This document shows, in pieces, positions 9,038 through 17,969 of a DNA stretch of 64,000 bases. Source of the DNA: JBBQBM01 sp964554485 (GTDB taxonomy: Bacteria > Patescibacteriota > Saccharimonadia > Saccharimonadales > JAGQMS01); contig CAZKOX010000001.1 of the NCBI GenBank assembly GCA_964554485.1, positions 62,001 through 126,000 of the forward strand. Reading direction: 5' to 3'. The first letter of the stretch is position 1. The number at the start of each line of letters is the position of its first letter. Under the pieces are notes generated by a model. That model had not been told where the DNA came from, did not search any database, and saw only the letters and a list, made by a program, of their open reading frames with translations. The translations under genes were made by a program, and so were the position numbers.

Positions 9038-9538
9038 TTAGTATAACTCAGAGCGCTTAAGCTCATACATAGCTACAGCACCGGCAATGCTGACGTTGAG
9101 AGATTCTTTCTGTCCAAGCATTGGAATCTCTAGGGTCAAATCACAAAGTTTTAAAATTTCTTCAGGTATTCCAGTTGTTTCTGTTCCTAGGATAAGGGCT
9201 AACTTTGCTTTCTTATCAAATTTTTTTAGCGGTACAGAAGAAGCTGATTGTTCAAGGGCGGCGATAGCATATCCGGTAGTTCGGAGTTCTTGAATTAAAT
9301 CCTTGAGACTTGAGTGGTGGATAATATTAACCGATTCTTCAGCACCAAGCGCTGTTTTATGGATATCGATGCTAATTTTCTGACGAATATGCGGCGGTCT
9401 TTCGTCAGGGTTTGCCTTTATGTAAGGTGTATAGCCGGTGCAAAAGATAGTTAATACCCCAAAGCCGTCGGCGCTGCGGGCAAGGGAACCGATATTATGA
9501 GTGCTTCGAACATCGTGAGCGATTAAAACTATATCCAT
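9038..9538 (-). CDS. SpoU/TrmH family RNA 2'-O-methyltransferase
   Basis: A 166-residue SPOUT methyltransferase consisting of the catalytic domain only. The three SpoU motifs are visible: motif 1 HDVRSTHNIGSLARSADGFG (about 8-27), motif 2 LALILGTETTGIPEEIL (about 111-127), and motif 3 LEIPMLGQKESLNVSIAGAVAMYE (about 135-158). The trefoil knot should bind SAM. Whether it modifies tRNA (TrmH or TrmL) or rRNA cannot be decided without an extra RNA-binding domain. Start supported by a TACTAT box 8 bases upstream. It shares a 42-bp divergent promoter region with pilB. Confidence 0.88.
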   Translation of the reverse strand: MDIVLIAHDVRSTHNIGSLARSADGFGVLTIFCTGYTPYIKANPDERPPHIRQKISIDIHKTALGAEESVNIIHHSSLKDLIQELRTTGYAIAALEQSASSVPLKKFDKKAKLALILGTETTGIPEEILKLCDLTLEIPMLGQKESLNVSIAGAVAMYELKRSELY

Positions 9539-9546
9539 TTACTCTG

Positions 9547-9571
9547 ATAGTACCTTATTTTTTGATATACT
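9547..9571. promoter_or_regulatory. divergent leaderless promoters, methylase and pilB
   Basis: Only 42 bp separate the two divergent genes. TACTAT on the minus strand (plus-strand 9547-9552) ends 8 bases from the methylase ATG. TATACT on the plus strand (9566-9571) ends 9 bases from the pilB ATG. Neither gene has a ribosome binding site. Confidence 0.5.
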
Positions 9572-9580
9572 GTCGTTAAT

Positions 9581-11176
9581 ATGGCACTGGATGGGCGTGC
9601 AATCGACGAACAAAATACTGCACAGCGAGCTGGACTTCTCGGCATCGCTTATTTTGATACTTCAAGGTTGGTCGATAAGGTGCTTTATCGTCAGTATCTG
9701 AGCGTTCCAGAGATGTATTCGTTGCGCATTGTGCCGCTACAGGCCAATAGTGGATCAGTAACGTTCGGTATCACCACCACGACCTCGCAAACAACAATGA
9801 CATCTGTGGCTCAAAGATTCGGCGACCAGCGCGTGTCTTTTGTTTTGATTAGCGATAGTGGTTATAAGGACTATATGAGGCTTTATGACCCGCCACAAAC
9901 TGTTGAATATCAAGACATCTCGCTGGTGTCGGACGAAAAAAAGTCCGTAACTGACATTTCTGCAACCCTTACGCAAGTTAGAGCCGATGATATGCTTGCT
10001 TACTTGGTTCAGCAGGCATTTAAACTTGGAGCAAGCGATATTCATCTTGAAACATCAATTAAGAATGCTCGAGTGCGATTTAGGGTACATGGAGTTTTAC
10101 ATCCAATCGCCACACTTGATAACGATAAATATCGACAGTTAATGTCAGTACTTGCTAGTGCCGCAGATATTAGCACTAGTGCCACAGACGACCAAACCGG
10201 TCATATAAACAGAGCTTATAAGCTGGCTACCGGCGAAGACGTGGTTGTGAATCTTCGAGTCGAAACAGTACCGGCAGTTAATGGAATAGACGCCGTACTC
10301 AGACTATTCAATTTCCAGCAAGAGAGACTGCGGCTAAATCGTTTAGGGCTAGATAAGTGGCAAGAGGACGAAATTAATGACATCGTTCATCATCCTAGCG
10401 GACTGGTGCTAATTGTTGGACCGACGGGTTCTGGAAAAACCACAACTCTCTATAGTATTTTAAACGAACTCAATAACCCAGAACGTAAAATAATAACCTT
10501 GGAAGATCCAGTTGAGTTCCAGATTGAAGGAATATCGCAGATCCCGGTTAAATCTCGAGAAGGAGCTAATTTTGCTGATAAATTCCGGTCTGTGATGCGA
10601 CTTGATCCAGATGTAGTGATGGTTGGCGAGATTCGCGACAATGATACGGCTAAAACGGCTCTACAGGCTGCTCTGACAGGGCATCTTGTCTTAAGCACCT
10701 ATCATGCTAGTTCTGCGTCGGCAGCAATGACTAGATTAATAGATGCAATTGGCGAAAATCCTTTGTATGTTAGTGCCATTCGACTTGTTCAAGCGCAGCG
10801 ACTTGTTCGGCAGTTAGATGACGCAACAAAGCAAGCCTATGCTCCAGATGAGCACCTAAAGGGATTACTCAGCAAAATTATCGAGGGTTTCCCCGAAGGT
10901 GTAAATCGCCCAGACATTAACTCGATTCAACTATATAAGCCCGGCGCGTCACCAGAAAATCCTTTTGGCTATGTTGATCAGTTCGCAATTCGTGAGCTTT
11001 TGATTATGTCGCCGGCTATGCAAAAGTTACTAATGCGACCGGCACGAGAAATTAGTACTGCCGAGATTGAAAAAGTTGCTGTTGAGCAAGGAATGCTGAC
11101 CATGTTGCAGGATGGCGTGTTAAAAGCAATAGCCGGAAAAACGTCAATCGAAGAGATTTTTAGGGTGGTCGGTTAG
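9581..11176 (+). CDS. pilB: type IV pilus assembly ATPase, PilB/GspE family
   Basis: A 531-residue secretion ATPase. An N-terminal GspE-N-like domain (about 10-110) is followed by the ATPase core: Walker A GPTGSGKTT at 280-288, Asp box (ITLEDPVEFQIEG), Walker B-type segment (DPDVVMVGEIRD) and His box (LTGHLVLSTYHAS). It drives assembly of type IV pili from the inner face of the membrane. The tetracysteine zinc motif common in PilB is absent in the C-terminal region. No other pilus gene lies next to it, so its partners must be elsewhere. Type IV pili are known in Saccharibacteria; the role here is inferred. Confidence 0.88.
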   Translation: MALDGRAIDEQNTAQRAGLLGIAYFDTSRLVDKVLYRQYLSVPEMYSLRIVPLQANSGSVTFGITTTTSQTTMTSVAQRFGDQRVSFVLISDSGYKDYMRLYDPPQTVEYQDISLVSDEKKSVTDISATLTQVRADDMLAYLVQQAFKLGASDIHLETSIKNARVRFRVHGVLHPIATLDNDKYRQLMSVLASAADISTSATDDQTGHINRAYKLATGEDVVVNLRVETVPAVNGIDAVLRLFNFQQERLRLNRLGLDKWQEDEINDIVHHPSGLVLIVGPTGSGKTTTLYSILNELNNPERKIITLEDPVEFQIEGISQIPVKSREGANFADKFRSVMRLDPDVVMVGEIRDNDTAKTALQAALTGHLVLSTYHASSASAAMTRLIDAIGENPLYVSAIRLVQAQRLVRQLDDATKQAYAPDEHLKGLLSKIIEGFPEGVNRPDINSIQLYKPGASPENPFGYVDQFAIRELLIMSPAMQKLLMRPAREISTAEIEKVAVEQGMLTMLQDGVLKAIAGKTSIEEIFRVVG

Positions 11177-11256
11177 TTCAGTGAGCTAGTAGCGCCAGCA
11201 CTCTTTTAGAAACGTATATTTGACAAATCTTATAACTATGTGCGAATATTCCGAAT

Positions 11257-11838
11257 ATGACGCATGCAACTATCGAAGGCATTGATTGGCCAAGACCGTG
11301 GACGAGTTTTGCCGACGCAGATCGGACCCCGCCGAAATTTTACGGAGTTACTGTTACGGCCGAGCATTTTCATATGCCAGTTGGCGCCGACAGGGGTGCG
11401 GTGAGTTTTGATGCGTCTTCCCTTGCACTTGCTGGGATTTACGCAGGATGTAACGCCGTTAGTCTATCGACATACCGAGGTGAAGCTTCGATGATGAATT
11501 ATGGAGTTGTAAATATGATTGGCGGTAGGCCTTTTGTAAATGAGTCAATCCGACGTGCACAAATTGCACCCCTGGCGCGGTTTGCACATAGGAGATTTGA
11601 AGAGCTTGAAGGGTACGCCGAGCCGGTAGATCTGTTGGACTTAATGATAAATTCCGATGAAGCACAGCTAAACATTAGGTCCATGGACGAGTCAGTAATA
11701 GACCCAAAAGTGTGGGCTGCGTACCTTGACCAATTAGTCAGACCTCTTTTATTAAAGTGTGTTCAACCACTACCACGAAAAAATCGTCAAGCAATGAAAA
11801 AACTTGTTAGAGATAGCACATTTATCAGTTCGCTGTAG
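11257..11838 (+). CDS. hypothetical protein
   Basis: A 193-residue protein that I do not recognise. There is no signal peptide or membrane helix; it is a mixed alpha/beta soluble protein with a WPRPWTSF segment near the start and a basic C-terminal helix (RKNRQAMKKLVRD). It sits alone between pilB and rplS. A TTGACA (11220-11225) lies upstream, with an unclear -10 (GAATAT at 11244-11249) 7 bases from the ATG. Coding is supported by an uninterrupted frame with codon use like its neighbours. Confidence 0.6.
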   Translation: MTHATIEGIDWPRPWTSFADADRTPPKFYGVTVTAEHFHMPVGADRGAVSFDASSLALAGIYAGCNAVSLSTYRGEASMMNYGVVNMIGGRPFVNESIRRAQIAPLARFAHRRFEELEGYAEPVDLLDLMINSDEAQLNIRSMDESVIDPKVWAAYLDQLVRPLLLKCVQPLPRKNRQAMKKLVRDSTFISSL

Positions 11839-11844
11839 CCGTAC

Positions 11845-11873
11845 TTGTATTTAAGGTGTTAATAGTGTAAAAT
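11845..11873 (+). promoter_or_regulatory. rplS promoter
   Basis: TTGTAT (11845-11850), a 17-base spacer and TAAAAT (11868-11873) end 11 bases before ATG 11885. Another leaderless-type arrangement. Confidence 0.5.
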
Positions 11874-11884
11874 CAGCGGAAGTT

Positions 11885-12424
11885 ATGGAAAGTCTAATTC
11901 AGAAAATCGAAGCCAAATACAAGAAAAAGGCAGTAGTTGACGTTCAAAGCGGCGACACTGTTAAAGTTCACCAAGAAATTGTTGAAGGTGGCAAAAAGCG
12001 TATCCAGATCTTTGAAGGCTTTGTTATTCGAACAGATCGCAAGAACAGCTTAACTAGCAGCATTACTGTCAGGAAAGTCGCCAGTGGTGTTGGTGTTGAA
12101 AAAAGCTTTATGTTGCATGCACCTAGCGTTTTAAAGGTTGAAGTTATCCGTCGTAGTAATGTTCGTCGTAAATACCTAAGCTACATGCGTGACCGTAGTG
12201 GTAAGAGCGCTCGACTTGCGAGTGTTGATTTTGACCGTGAAGGCGTTAACGCGATTGATGATTCTGAGGCTGAGGTTGAATTAGAACAACTCAAAGAAGA
12301 GGCCGCTGCTGAGCACGAAGCTGAAGAAGCTGCAAAAGCAGCCGAAGAAGCAAAAGTGGCCACCAAGGTAGAAGCTGCGCTTGCCGCTCACGAAGAAGTT
12401 CCTGCTGAAGAACCTAAGTCTTAA
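11885..12424 (+). CDS. rplS: 50S ribosomal protein L19 (bL19)
   Basis: The first 115 residues are a normal bL19 (SGDTVKVHQEIVEGGKKRIQIFEG, then the FVIR and R-SLTSSITVRK blocks). The protein then runs on to 179 residues with an acidic, alanine- and glutamate-rich tail (EAEVELEQLKEEAAAEHEAEEAAK...). The tail is low complexity, probably disordered or helical, and not part of the usual L19 fold. It lies upstream of yraN, 18 bases away, probably in one transcript. L19 sits at the 30S-50S interface. Confidence 0.93.
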   Translation: MESLIQKIEAKYKKKAVVDVQSGDTVKVHQEIVEGGKKRIQIFEGFVIRTDRKNSLTSSITVRKVASGVGVEKSFMLHAPSVLKVEVIRRSNVRRKYLSYMRDRSGKSARLASVDFDREGVNAIDDSEAEVELEQLKEEAAAEHEAEEAAKAAEEAKVATKVEAALAAHEEVPAEEPKS

Positions 12425-12441
12425 AATCTTATAGCGGTGGC

Positions 12442-12774
12442 ATGAGCACAACAGATTCTGGTCGAAATGCCGAATCAAGAGTCGCTGATTATCTAAAAAA
12501 ACAAGGTTGGAAAATACTTTCGAAAAACTGGCGCAACCGCTGGTGTGAAATTGATATTGTCGCCAAGCATGATAATAAAGTGTACTTTGTCGAAGTAAAA
12601 TATCGCGCCCAGAATGAATGGGGTGATGGCTTTGAAGCGATTACAACCACCAAGTTAAAAAGAATGGCGAGAGCCGCAGATGCTTGGGTTATGTTGAATA
12701 ACTGGAGTGGAGAATACCAGTTAGTTGCAGTTAAGGTGACGGACGATGAAATCGAACTTCGCTATATTGATTGA
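12442..12774 (+). CDS. yraN: UPF0102 nuclease-like protein YraN
   Basis: A 110-residue protein matching the YraN family in length. It has the restriction-endonuclease-like core: an N-terminal helix with NAESRVADYL, then WRNRWCEIDIVAKHD (the D of the PD-like motif), then VYFVEVKYR (ExK). The family is widely conserved and often lies beside rplS and rnhB. Its cellular role is unresolved, though a Holliday-junction or DNA-end nuclease is often suggested. Start ATG 12442 has GGTGG 5 bases upstream. Confidence 0.88.
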   Translation: MSTTDSGRNAESRVADYLKKQGWKILSKNWRNRWCEIDIVAKHDNKVYFVEVKYRAQNEWGDGFEAITTTKLKRMARAADAWVMLNNWSGEYQLVAVKVTDDEIELRYID

Positions 12775-12800
12775 AGGATTGCAAAACTAGTTGATTTTGT

Positions 12801-12844
12801 TATAATGAAGGCACATCGTTCCGGCCAAATAGGTCGGAATTTTT
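12801..12844 (+). promoter_or_regulatory. nusA promoter with immediate terminator-like hairpin
   Basis: TATAAT at 12801-12806 would start RNA near 12813. TTCCGGCC (12819-12826) can pair with GGTCGGAA (12832-12839), and the run TTTTT (12840-12844) follows at once. Any transcript from this promoter therefore meets an intrinsic-terminator-like hairpin within about 30 bases and must read through it to reach nusA at 12877. The hairpin could also end transcripts from yraN. Confidence 0.55.
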
Positions 12845-12876
12845 CATCTAAAACTTAAAGTAAATAAAGGAAAATA

Positions 12877-14019
12877 ATGGATTTTGATTTAAAACAATTG
12901 GCAATTGCCATGCGAACTCTTGCAGAAGAGAAGAACTTACCTGAAGAAACAATAACAGAGGTTATCGAACAGGCACTTGCTGCCGCTTGGCGCCGTGACC
13001 ACGGTGACCGTGAGCAAGAAGTTCGAGCTACTATGAACATGAATAATGGTGACGTGCGAGTATTCACAAGCCGTGAAGTTGTTGAAACACCAGGTAACCC
13101 AAATCTTGAGATGTCTTTGGAGGATGCCAAGAAAATTAAGAAAGATGCTGTTATCGGAGACATTATAGAAACCGAAGAAAAAGTTGATACTTTCGGCCGA
13201 GTTGCCGCGCAAACTGCTAAGCAGGTTATTTTGCAGCGACTTCGAGAGGCTGAGCGAGAGATTGTCAGCGCCGAATTTGAAGATAAGGTTGGCACAATCA
13301 TTAACGGAATTGTTACACGCGTTGAAGGTCGTTTAGTGCGTCTAGATCTCGGCAAAGCTCAAGGTATCATGCCAATGGGAGAACAGATTCAGGGCGAACG
13401 ATATTACCCAAGCCAGCGACTAAAAGTTTATCTAAAAGAAATCGAACGCGGCTTTCGTGGTCCACAGCTAATTGTTAGCCGTGGTTGTCCTGAACTCATT
13501 AAGCTTCTATTCCAAAACGAAGTTCCAGAAATGGAAAGCGGTGCAGTGGAGATTAAAGATATCGCTCGCGAGCCTGGTGTTCGTACTAAAATTGCTGTTG
13601 CTGCTAGCGCCCAAGGTGTTGACCCAGTTGGTACGTTTGTTGGTGGACACGGTACTCGTGTTCAAGCTGTTACGGGCGAAATTGGCGAGCAAGAAAAAAT
13701 TGACATCGTCGTTTGGGCATCGGAAATTACTGAATATATTTCAAATGCTCTAAGCCCAACAAAGCCAACCCGCGTTCAGGTTGATGCCTCAACTAAGAAA
13801 GCTGCCGTTACTGTACCGGTTGATCAGCTAAGCATTGCTATTGGTAAAGCCGGCCAGAATGTTCGTCTTGCTAGCAAGCTAACAGGTTACGAGATTGACA
13901 TTGTTCCAGAAGCCGAAGTTGCACAAGTTCAGGAAGTGCCAAAAAGCAAACCAAAGCGAAAAGAAGATCTTGAAGGTGGCTTGCTCGATGCAATTGCAGA
14001 GCATGGAACAAAAGAATAG
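12877..14019 (+). CDS. nusA: transcription factor NusA
   Basis: A 380-residue NusA. The order is: N-terminal RNAP-binding domain (about 1-125), S1 domain (about 133-200, VGTIINGIVTRVEGRLVRLDLGKAQG), then KH1 and KH2 (about 205-350) ending with IAIGKAGQNVRLASKLTGYEIDI. No C-terminal acidic repeats, as in Gram-positive NusA. It controls pausing, termination and antitermination. Ribosome binding site AAAGGAAAA lies just before ATG 12877, unlike the leaderless genes. infB does not follow; a short orphan gene comes next. The leader contains a possible autoregulatory terminator. Confidence 0.95.
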   Translation: MDFDLKQLAIAMRTLAEEKNLPEETITEVIEQALAAAWRRDHGDREQEVRATMNMNNGDVRVFTSREVVETPGNPNLEMSLEDAKKIKKDAVIGDIIETEEKVDTFGRVAAQTAKQVILQRLREAEREIVSAEFEDKVGTIINGIVTRVEGRLVRLDLGKAQGIMPMGEQIQGERYYPSQRLKVYLKEIERGFRGPQLIVSRGCPELIKLLFQNEVPEMESGAVEIKDIAREPGVRTKIAVAASAQGVDPVGTFVGGHGTRVQAVTGEIGEQEKIDIVVWASEITEYISNALSPTKPTRVQVDASTKKAAVTVPVDQLSIAIGKAGQNVRLASKLTGYEIDIVPEAEVAQVQEVPKSKPKRKEDLEGGLLDAIAEHGTKE

Positions 14020-14031
14020 GTAGGAAATAAG

Positions 14032-14382
14032 ATGTCTGATTCTGGTGAAACTTTTAAGCACGGAGAACTTCCCGTAGAAAAGCTTAAACATGAAACATTT
14101 GCTACTACTACCCATGAACCTCCGGTCATTGACCCTCTATGGAAAGTTACTAGATTTCTCGAAACAGTCGTAGTATCAGGCCGTACCCAAACTCAGGCGT
14201 ACGAAAAAGCCGCAAAGTTAGATGGAATTTCATTGACTAGTTTTTTTTCTGTACCTGTCTATGCGGTAAAGTTAGGCGAAGTACAACCAAGCAACAAAAT
14301 CGTAGCGGTAGAAGATCCGCAAGAAGAAACCCCTCCAGAAGATCCAGAGCCAGACTTCGAGCTGCCACCGTATATGGATTAA
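14032..14382 (+). CDS. hypothetical protein downstream of nusA
   Basis: A 116-residue protein with no recognised domain. It has a compact middle (about 34-80) that may fold as one small alpha/beta unit and an acidic, proline-rich tail (EETPPEDPEPDFELPP). It starts 12 bases after the nusA stop with GTAGGAAATAAG upstream of the ATG, so it is probably expressed with nusA. It could be a lineage-specific partner of NusA or of translation; the sequence itself gives no function. Confidence 0.6.
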   Translation: MSDSGETFKHGELPVEKLKHETFATTTHEPPVIDPLWKVTRFLETVVVSGRTQTQAYEKAAKLDGISLTSFFSVPVYAVKLGEVQPSNKIVAVEDPQEETPPEDPEPDFELPPYMD

Positions 14383-14436
14383 ACCACTAAGCTATAGTTA
14401 GGTATCTTAAGCTAAAAAAATTAGTCTATTTTTTAA

Positions 14437-14463
14437 TTAGCACTCTTGACGCGAGACTGCTAA
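14437..14463 (+). promoter_or_regulatory. CIRCE-like HrcA operator of clpC
   Basis: TTAGCACTC (14437-14445), a 9-base spacer and GACTGCTAA (14455-14463) match the CIRCE consensus TTAGCACTC-N9-GAGTGCTAA with one mismatch. The spacer holds TTGACG (14446-14451), which looks like a -35 box, so HrcA binding would block polymerase directly. It lies 47 bases upstream of the clpC start. hrcA itself is not in this window. Confidence 0.85.
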
Positions 14464-14510
14464 TTTGCGAAACTATTAGTACTAAAGTTAAAAAGGGTAC
14501 ATATAAAGAA

Positions 14511-16988
14511 ATGTCGGACGCAAATGAATTCCAAGACTATCTTAATCACCTAACAGATAACGCGCTAGCAAGTCTTAAGCACGCTGATACTATTGCGCGT
14601 CAGACCGGCTCTGCGTATGTTGGAACGGAACATCTACTACTTGGTTTATTAGCTCAAGAAAATAGTGTTGGGTCAAAAATGTTAAGCGCCAAAGGTGTTA
14701 ACTTAGACCGTGCACGACTTGCTCTCGACTTAACACCGAAAGTTCTTAATATTTCTTTGGGGGCAAAGGGTTTAAGTGAAACTGCCAAACTGACACTTAA
14801 AATGAGTTGGGATATAGCTCAGGATTTTTCTCAAGACGTTTGCGGTACAGAACATATTCTGTATAGCCTAATAAACCAAAAAAATGCTCGGGCTACCGAA
14901 TTGCTTCGTAGTATGAGCGTTGATATCGATAAATTATGCTCAGAATTAGAACAGTTCTTGCATCATCAGGCTAACGATGTAAATTCACGTGCTGAGAGCG
15001 CCGGTGTGCGTACAAAAAGAGGAAAGAATGGTCGTTCGGCTATTGAATATTACGGGACCGACCTTACGGCGCTGGCTAAAAAAGGTAGTCTTGATCCAGT
15101 AGTTGGTCGAGATACGCAAATAACCAGAATTATCACAATTCTTAATCGAAGATCAAAAAACAACCCTGTACTTATAGGAGAACCTGGTGTTGGTAAAACT
15201 GCAATTGTTGAAGGGCTGGCACAGCGCATTGCCAGCGAACAGGTTCCAGATAGTTTGTTAGATAAAAGAGTAATAACTCTTGACCTTGCCGGTATGATAG
15301 CTGGCACAAAGTACCGCGGTGAGTTTGAAGATCGACTAAAAAAAGTTATCGCTGAGATCAGCGAAGACAAGAAAACCATTCTTTTTATTGATGAGCTTCA
15401 CTTAATTGTTGGTGCCGGTGCTGCCGAGGGAGCTATCGATGCTGGTAATATGCTAAAACCGGCATTAGCTCGCGGTAAAATTCAGTTAATTGGTGCAACA
15501 ACTACCGCTGAATACACTAAATATATTGAAAAAGACGCTGCCCTTGAGCGCCGACTTCAGCCGGTTAAGGTACCAGAAACAAACTCGCATGAAACACTTC
15601 AGATCGTAAAAGGGTTAAGAAAACACTATGAAGCGCACCACGGTGTTAAATTAAGTGATGAAGTCCTAGCCGATGCGGTTTATCTTTCTGGTCGATACGT
15701 TGCTGATCGTTTTATGCCTGACAAGGCGATTGATTTAATCGATGAAGCTTCTGCTATGGTTCGAACTGAAAAAAGCAAATCTAACCCCGAAGAACGAGCC
15801 ATTATGAAGGATATCAAGCTTATTACTTTACAGATGGAAGATGCAGTGGATTCGGAAGACTATGAACGTGCCGCTAAATATAAACAAAAAGTTAGCCAAC
15901 TAACAAAAAAGCTAGAAGCTATAAGAGATAAAAGTCCACGCAAGGATCTAGAGCTGACTAGTGACGATTTAGCAAAAGTTATCGCCATGCAAAGTGGTAT
16001 TCCGGTGTCTAAAATCATGAAGAGCGAGGCTAAGCAGCTTATGGAGCTAGAAAAGCATCTTGGTCAGTATATTATTGGTCAGTCTGAAGCTGTTACTGCA
16101 GTATCAAAGGCCGTTCGTCGCAACCGTGTTGGTTTGGCTAATGAGAATCGTCCGATAGGATCTTTCGTATTTCTTGGCCCTACCGGAGTAGGTAAAACCG
16201 AGCTTGCTAGAGTATTGGCAAGAGAGTTTTTTGGCAGCGAAAGAGCACTTATTAAGATTGATATGAGTGAATTCAGCGAGCGGCACACCGTTGCTCGGTT
16301 GGTTGGTGCGCCAGCTGGATATGTAGGATATGAAGACAGTGGTGAATTAACCGAAAAAATTCGACGGCAACCATATAGCTTGGTTCTTTTTGATGAAATC
16401 GAGAAAGCCCATCCTGATGTTTTCCATACTATGCTTCAAATTCTGGAAGATGGTAGGTTAACAGACGCCAAAGGTCGAAAAATAGACTTTAGTAATACTA
16501 TCGTGATCATGACCAGCAACCTTGGAGCTGACAAACTTCAAAAAGAAGCATCACTAGGCTTTAGTTCGGCAAGCACAAAAGACAAGGAATCGCTTGCCGA
16601 GTTGCACAACAAAAATACCGAACAAGTAACAGATGAGCTAAGACGTTTTATGCGACCAGAACTACTTAATCGAATAGATAAGATTGTAGTCTTTCACTCA
16701 CTTAGTCGTGATGATTTAAAGAAAATTGTTGATATCCAAATTAACGAACTAAAAGAACGAATGCGAAAACAAAAACTTGGTTTGACGGTATCGACTAAAG
16801 CAAAAAACTGGTTACTGGATAAAGGCTATGATCCTAAGAATGGAGTAAGACCACTTCGTCGATTAATCCAGGATACAATCGAAGATAAAGTTGCCGAAGG
16901 AATGTTAGACGAAACATTTTCGCCTGGTTCTGTAGTAGCGGTTGATTTAGAGAAAGACGCCTTAACCTATAAGCGTCTTGCCGAATAG
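14511..16988 (+). CDS. clpC: Clp protease ATPase ClpC
   Basis: An 825-residue double AAA+ unfoldase. The order is: N-domain repeats (about 1-150), AAA1 with Walker A GEPGVGKT and Walker B-like FIDELHL, a ClpC-type middle part with a UVR-like motif (MEDAVDSEDYERAAKYKQKV, about 443-462), then AAA2 with GPTGVGKTE and VLFDEIEKAHPDV. A ClpP-binding loop is expected in AAA2 (the segment around LGFSS fits the LGF motif). It feeds substrates to ClpP, whose gene is at 34799. A CIRCE operator lies upstream, giving heat-shock control by HrcA. Length is typical of ClpC. Confidence 0.95.
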   Translation: MSDANEFQDYLNHLTDNALASLKHADTIARQTGSAYVGTEHLLLGLLAQENSVGSKMLSAKGVNLDRARLALDLTPKVLNISLGAKGLSETAKLTLKMSWDIAQDFSQDVCGTEHILYSLINQKNARATELLRSMSVDIDKLCSELEQFLHHQANDVNSRAESAGVRTKRGKNGRSAIEYYGTDLTALAKKGSLDPVVGRDTQITRIITILNRRSKNNPVLIGEPGVGKTAIVEGLAQRIASEQVPDSLLDKRVITLDLAGMIAGTKYRGEFEDRLKKVIAEISEDKKTILFIDELHLIVGAGAAEGAIDAGNMLKPALARGKIQLIGATTTAEYTKYIEKDAALERRLQPVKVPETNSHETLQIVKGLRKHYEAHHGVKLSDEVLADAVYLSGRYVADRFMPDKAIDLIDEASAMVRTEKSKSNPEERAIMKDIKLITLQMEDAVDSEDYERAAKYKQKVSQLTKKLEAIRDKSPRKDLELTSDDLAKVIAMQSGIPVSKIMKSEAKQLMELEKHLGQYIIGQSEAVTAVSKAVRRNRVGLANENRPIGSFVFLGPTGVGKTELARVLAREFFGSERALIKIDMSEFSERHTVARLVGAPAGYVGYEDSGELTEKIRRQPYSLVLFDEIEKAHPDVFHTMLQILEDGRLTDAKGRKIDFSNTIVIMTSNLGADKLQKEASLGFSSASTKDKESLAELHNKNTEQVTDELRRFMRPELLNRIDKIVVFHSLSRDDLKKIVDIQINELKERMRKQKLGLTVSTKAKNWLLDKGYDPKNGVRPLRRLIQDTIEDKVAEGMLDETFSPGSVVAVDLEKDALTYKRLAE

Positions 16989-16993
16989 TCCAG

Positions 16994-16999
16994 TATAAT
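16994..16999 (+). promoter_or_regulatory. -10 box for the 17008 gene, leaderless
   Basis: TATAAT ends 8 bases before ATG 17008, immediately after the clpC stop, with no ribosome binding site. Confidence 0.5.
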
Positions 17000-17007
17000 A
17001 TTCCTAT

Positions 17008-17967
17008 ATGGGAAAGTTCGGAAAATATGCTGCGGTTGGACTTAGCGTTCTAACGATCGGTGGTTCAAGTTTAGCAATCATCAAGCGTCGCGATATTACA
17101 GACTGGTTAATTCTTCGGAATTACCATCCGTCTTCTGAGATAAAAAAACTATCCGAAAATACAGAGCTTTCATCACTTGGCCAAAAGCTATTCTATGTTT
17201 ATGATCCGCAACTTCTAAGCAAAGACGGTTTTAATACTCAGTGTACGGTTGGCGAACAAACCATAGTTCTTGGTTGCTATGACGGCAAAGGAATATATTT
17301 ATATGATATCTCCGACCCACAGCTTAATGGCGTCGAAGAGGTCACATCAGCGCATGAAATGCTGCATGCAGCTTATGATCGACTAAGCAAAGATGAACGG
17401 AAAGAAATTGATGCTTTAGTTAAAGAGGCCATCGATCAAAGCGGTGACGATCGTATCAAAACTTTGGTGGAAGCATATCGCCAGCGTGATGCTAGTAGCC
17501 TGAATAATGAAATGCATTCGATTGTCGGCACGGAATTACGGAACATATCGCCACAGCTTGAAAAGTATTATTCGAAGTATTTTATTAACCGAATTAAGAT
17601 AGTCGAATATTCAGAAAAATACGAACTGGTGTTTACGAATCTGCAAACACAGGTAAAGCAAATTGATGCCGATTTGATATTACGCAAGTCTGAAATTGAT
17701 TCACTGGAATCTAGTCTGCAATCTCAAGCTGCTTCTCTAAAGGAGTGGGTAGCCAGGCTTAACAACTACAAAGCAACGGGTCAAATTGAACAATATAATT
17801 CAGAGGTAGAAGATTTTAATCAAAATATTAGAAGCTACAATAGACAGATTGAAACTCTGAGAACTTTGATCGACGAATATAATCAAAAAGTCATTGAACG
17901 TAATAACCTAGCGTTGCAACAAAACGAATTAATTAAGCATCTAGACTCTAGGGCTGCGGAGTTGTAG
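17008..17967 (+). CDS. membrane-anchored HEXXH protein with coiled coil
   Basis: A 319-residue protein with an N-terminal membrane helix (about 8-25), then a globular domain containing HEMLH at residues 116-120, the HEXXH zinc-peptidase signature. Candidate third ligands are E168 (NNEMH) or E176 (GTEL), as in gluzincins. Two cysteines (C79, C90) may form a disulfide outside the cell. The C-terminal part (about 195-319) is a long coiled coil rich in Q, E and N. I cannot assign a named family. It precedes radA by 2 bases and may be co-transcribed with it, though the functions look unrelated. Likely a surface metallopeptidase. Confidence 0.7.
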   Translation: MGKFGKYAAVGLSVLTIGGSSLAIIKRRDITDWLILRNYHPSSEIKKLSENTELSSLGQKLFYVYDPQLLSKDGFNTQCTVGEQTIVLGCYDGKGIYLYDISDPQLNGVEEVTSAHEMLHAAYDRLSKDERKEIDALVKEAIDQSGDDRIKTLVEAYRQRDASSLNNEMHSIVGTELRNISPQLEKYYSKYFINRIKIVEYSEKYELVFTNLQTQVKQIDADLILRKSEIDSLESSLQSQAASLKEWVARLNNYKATGQIEQYNSEVEDFNQNIRSYNRQIETLRTLIDEYNQKVIERNNLALQQNELIKHLDSRAAEL

Positions 17968-17969
17968 CT

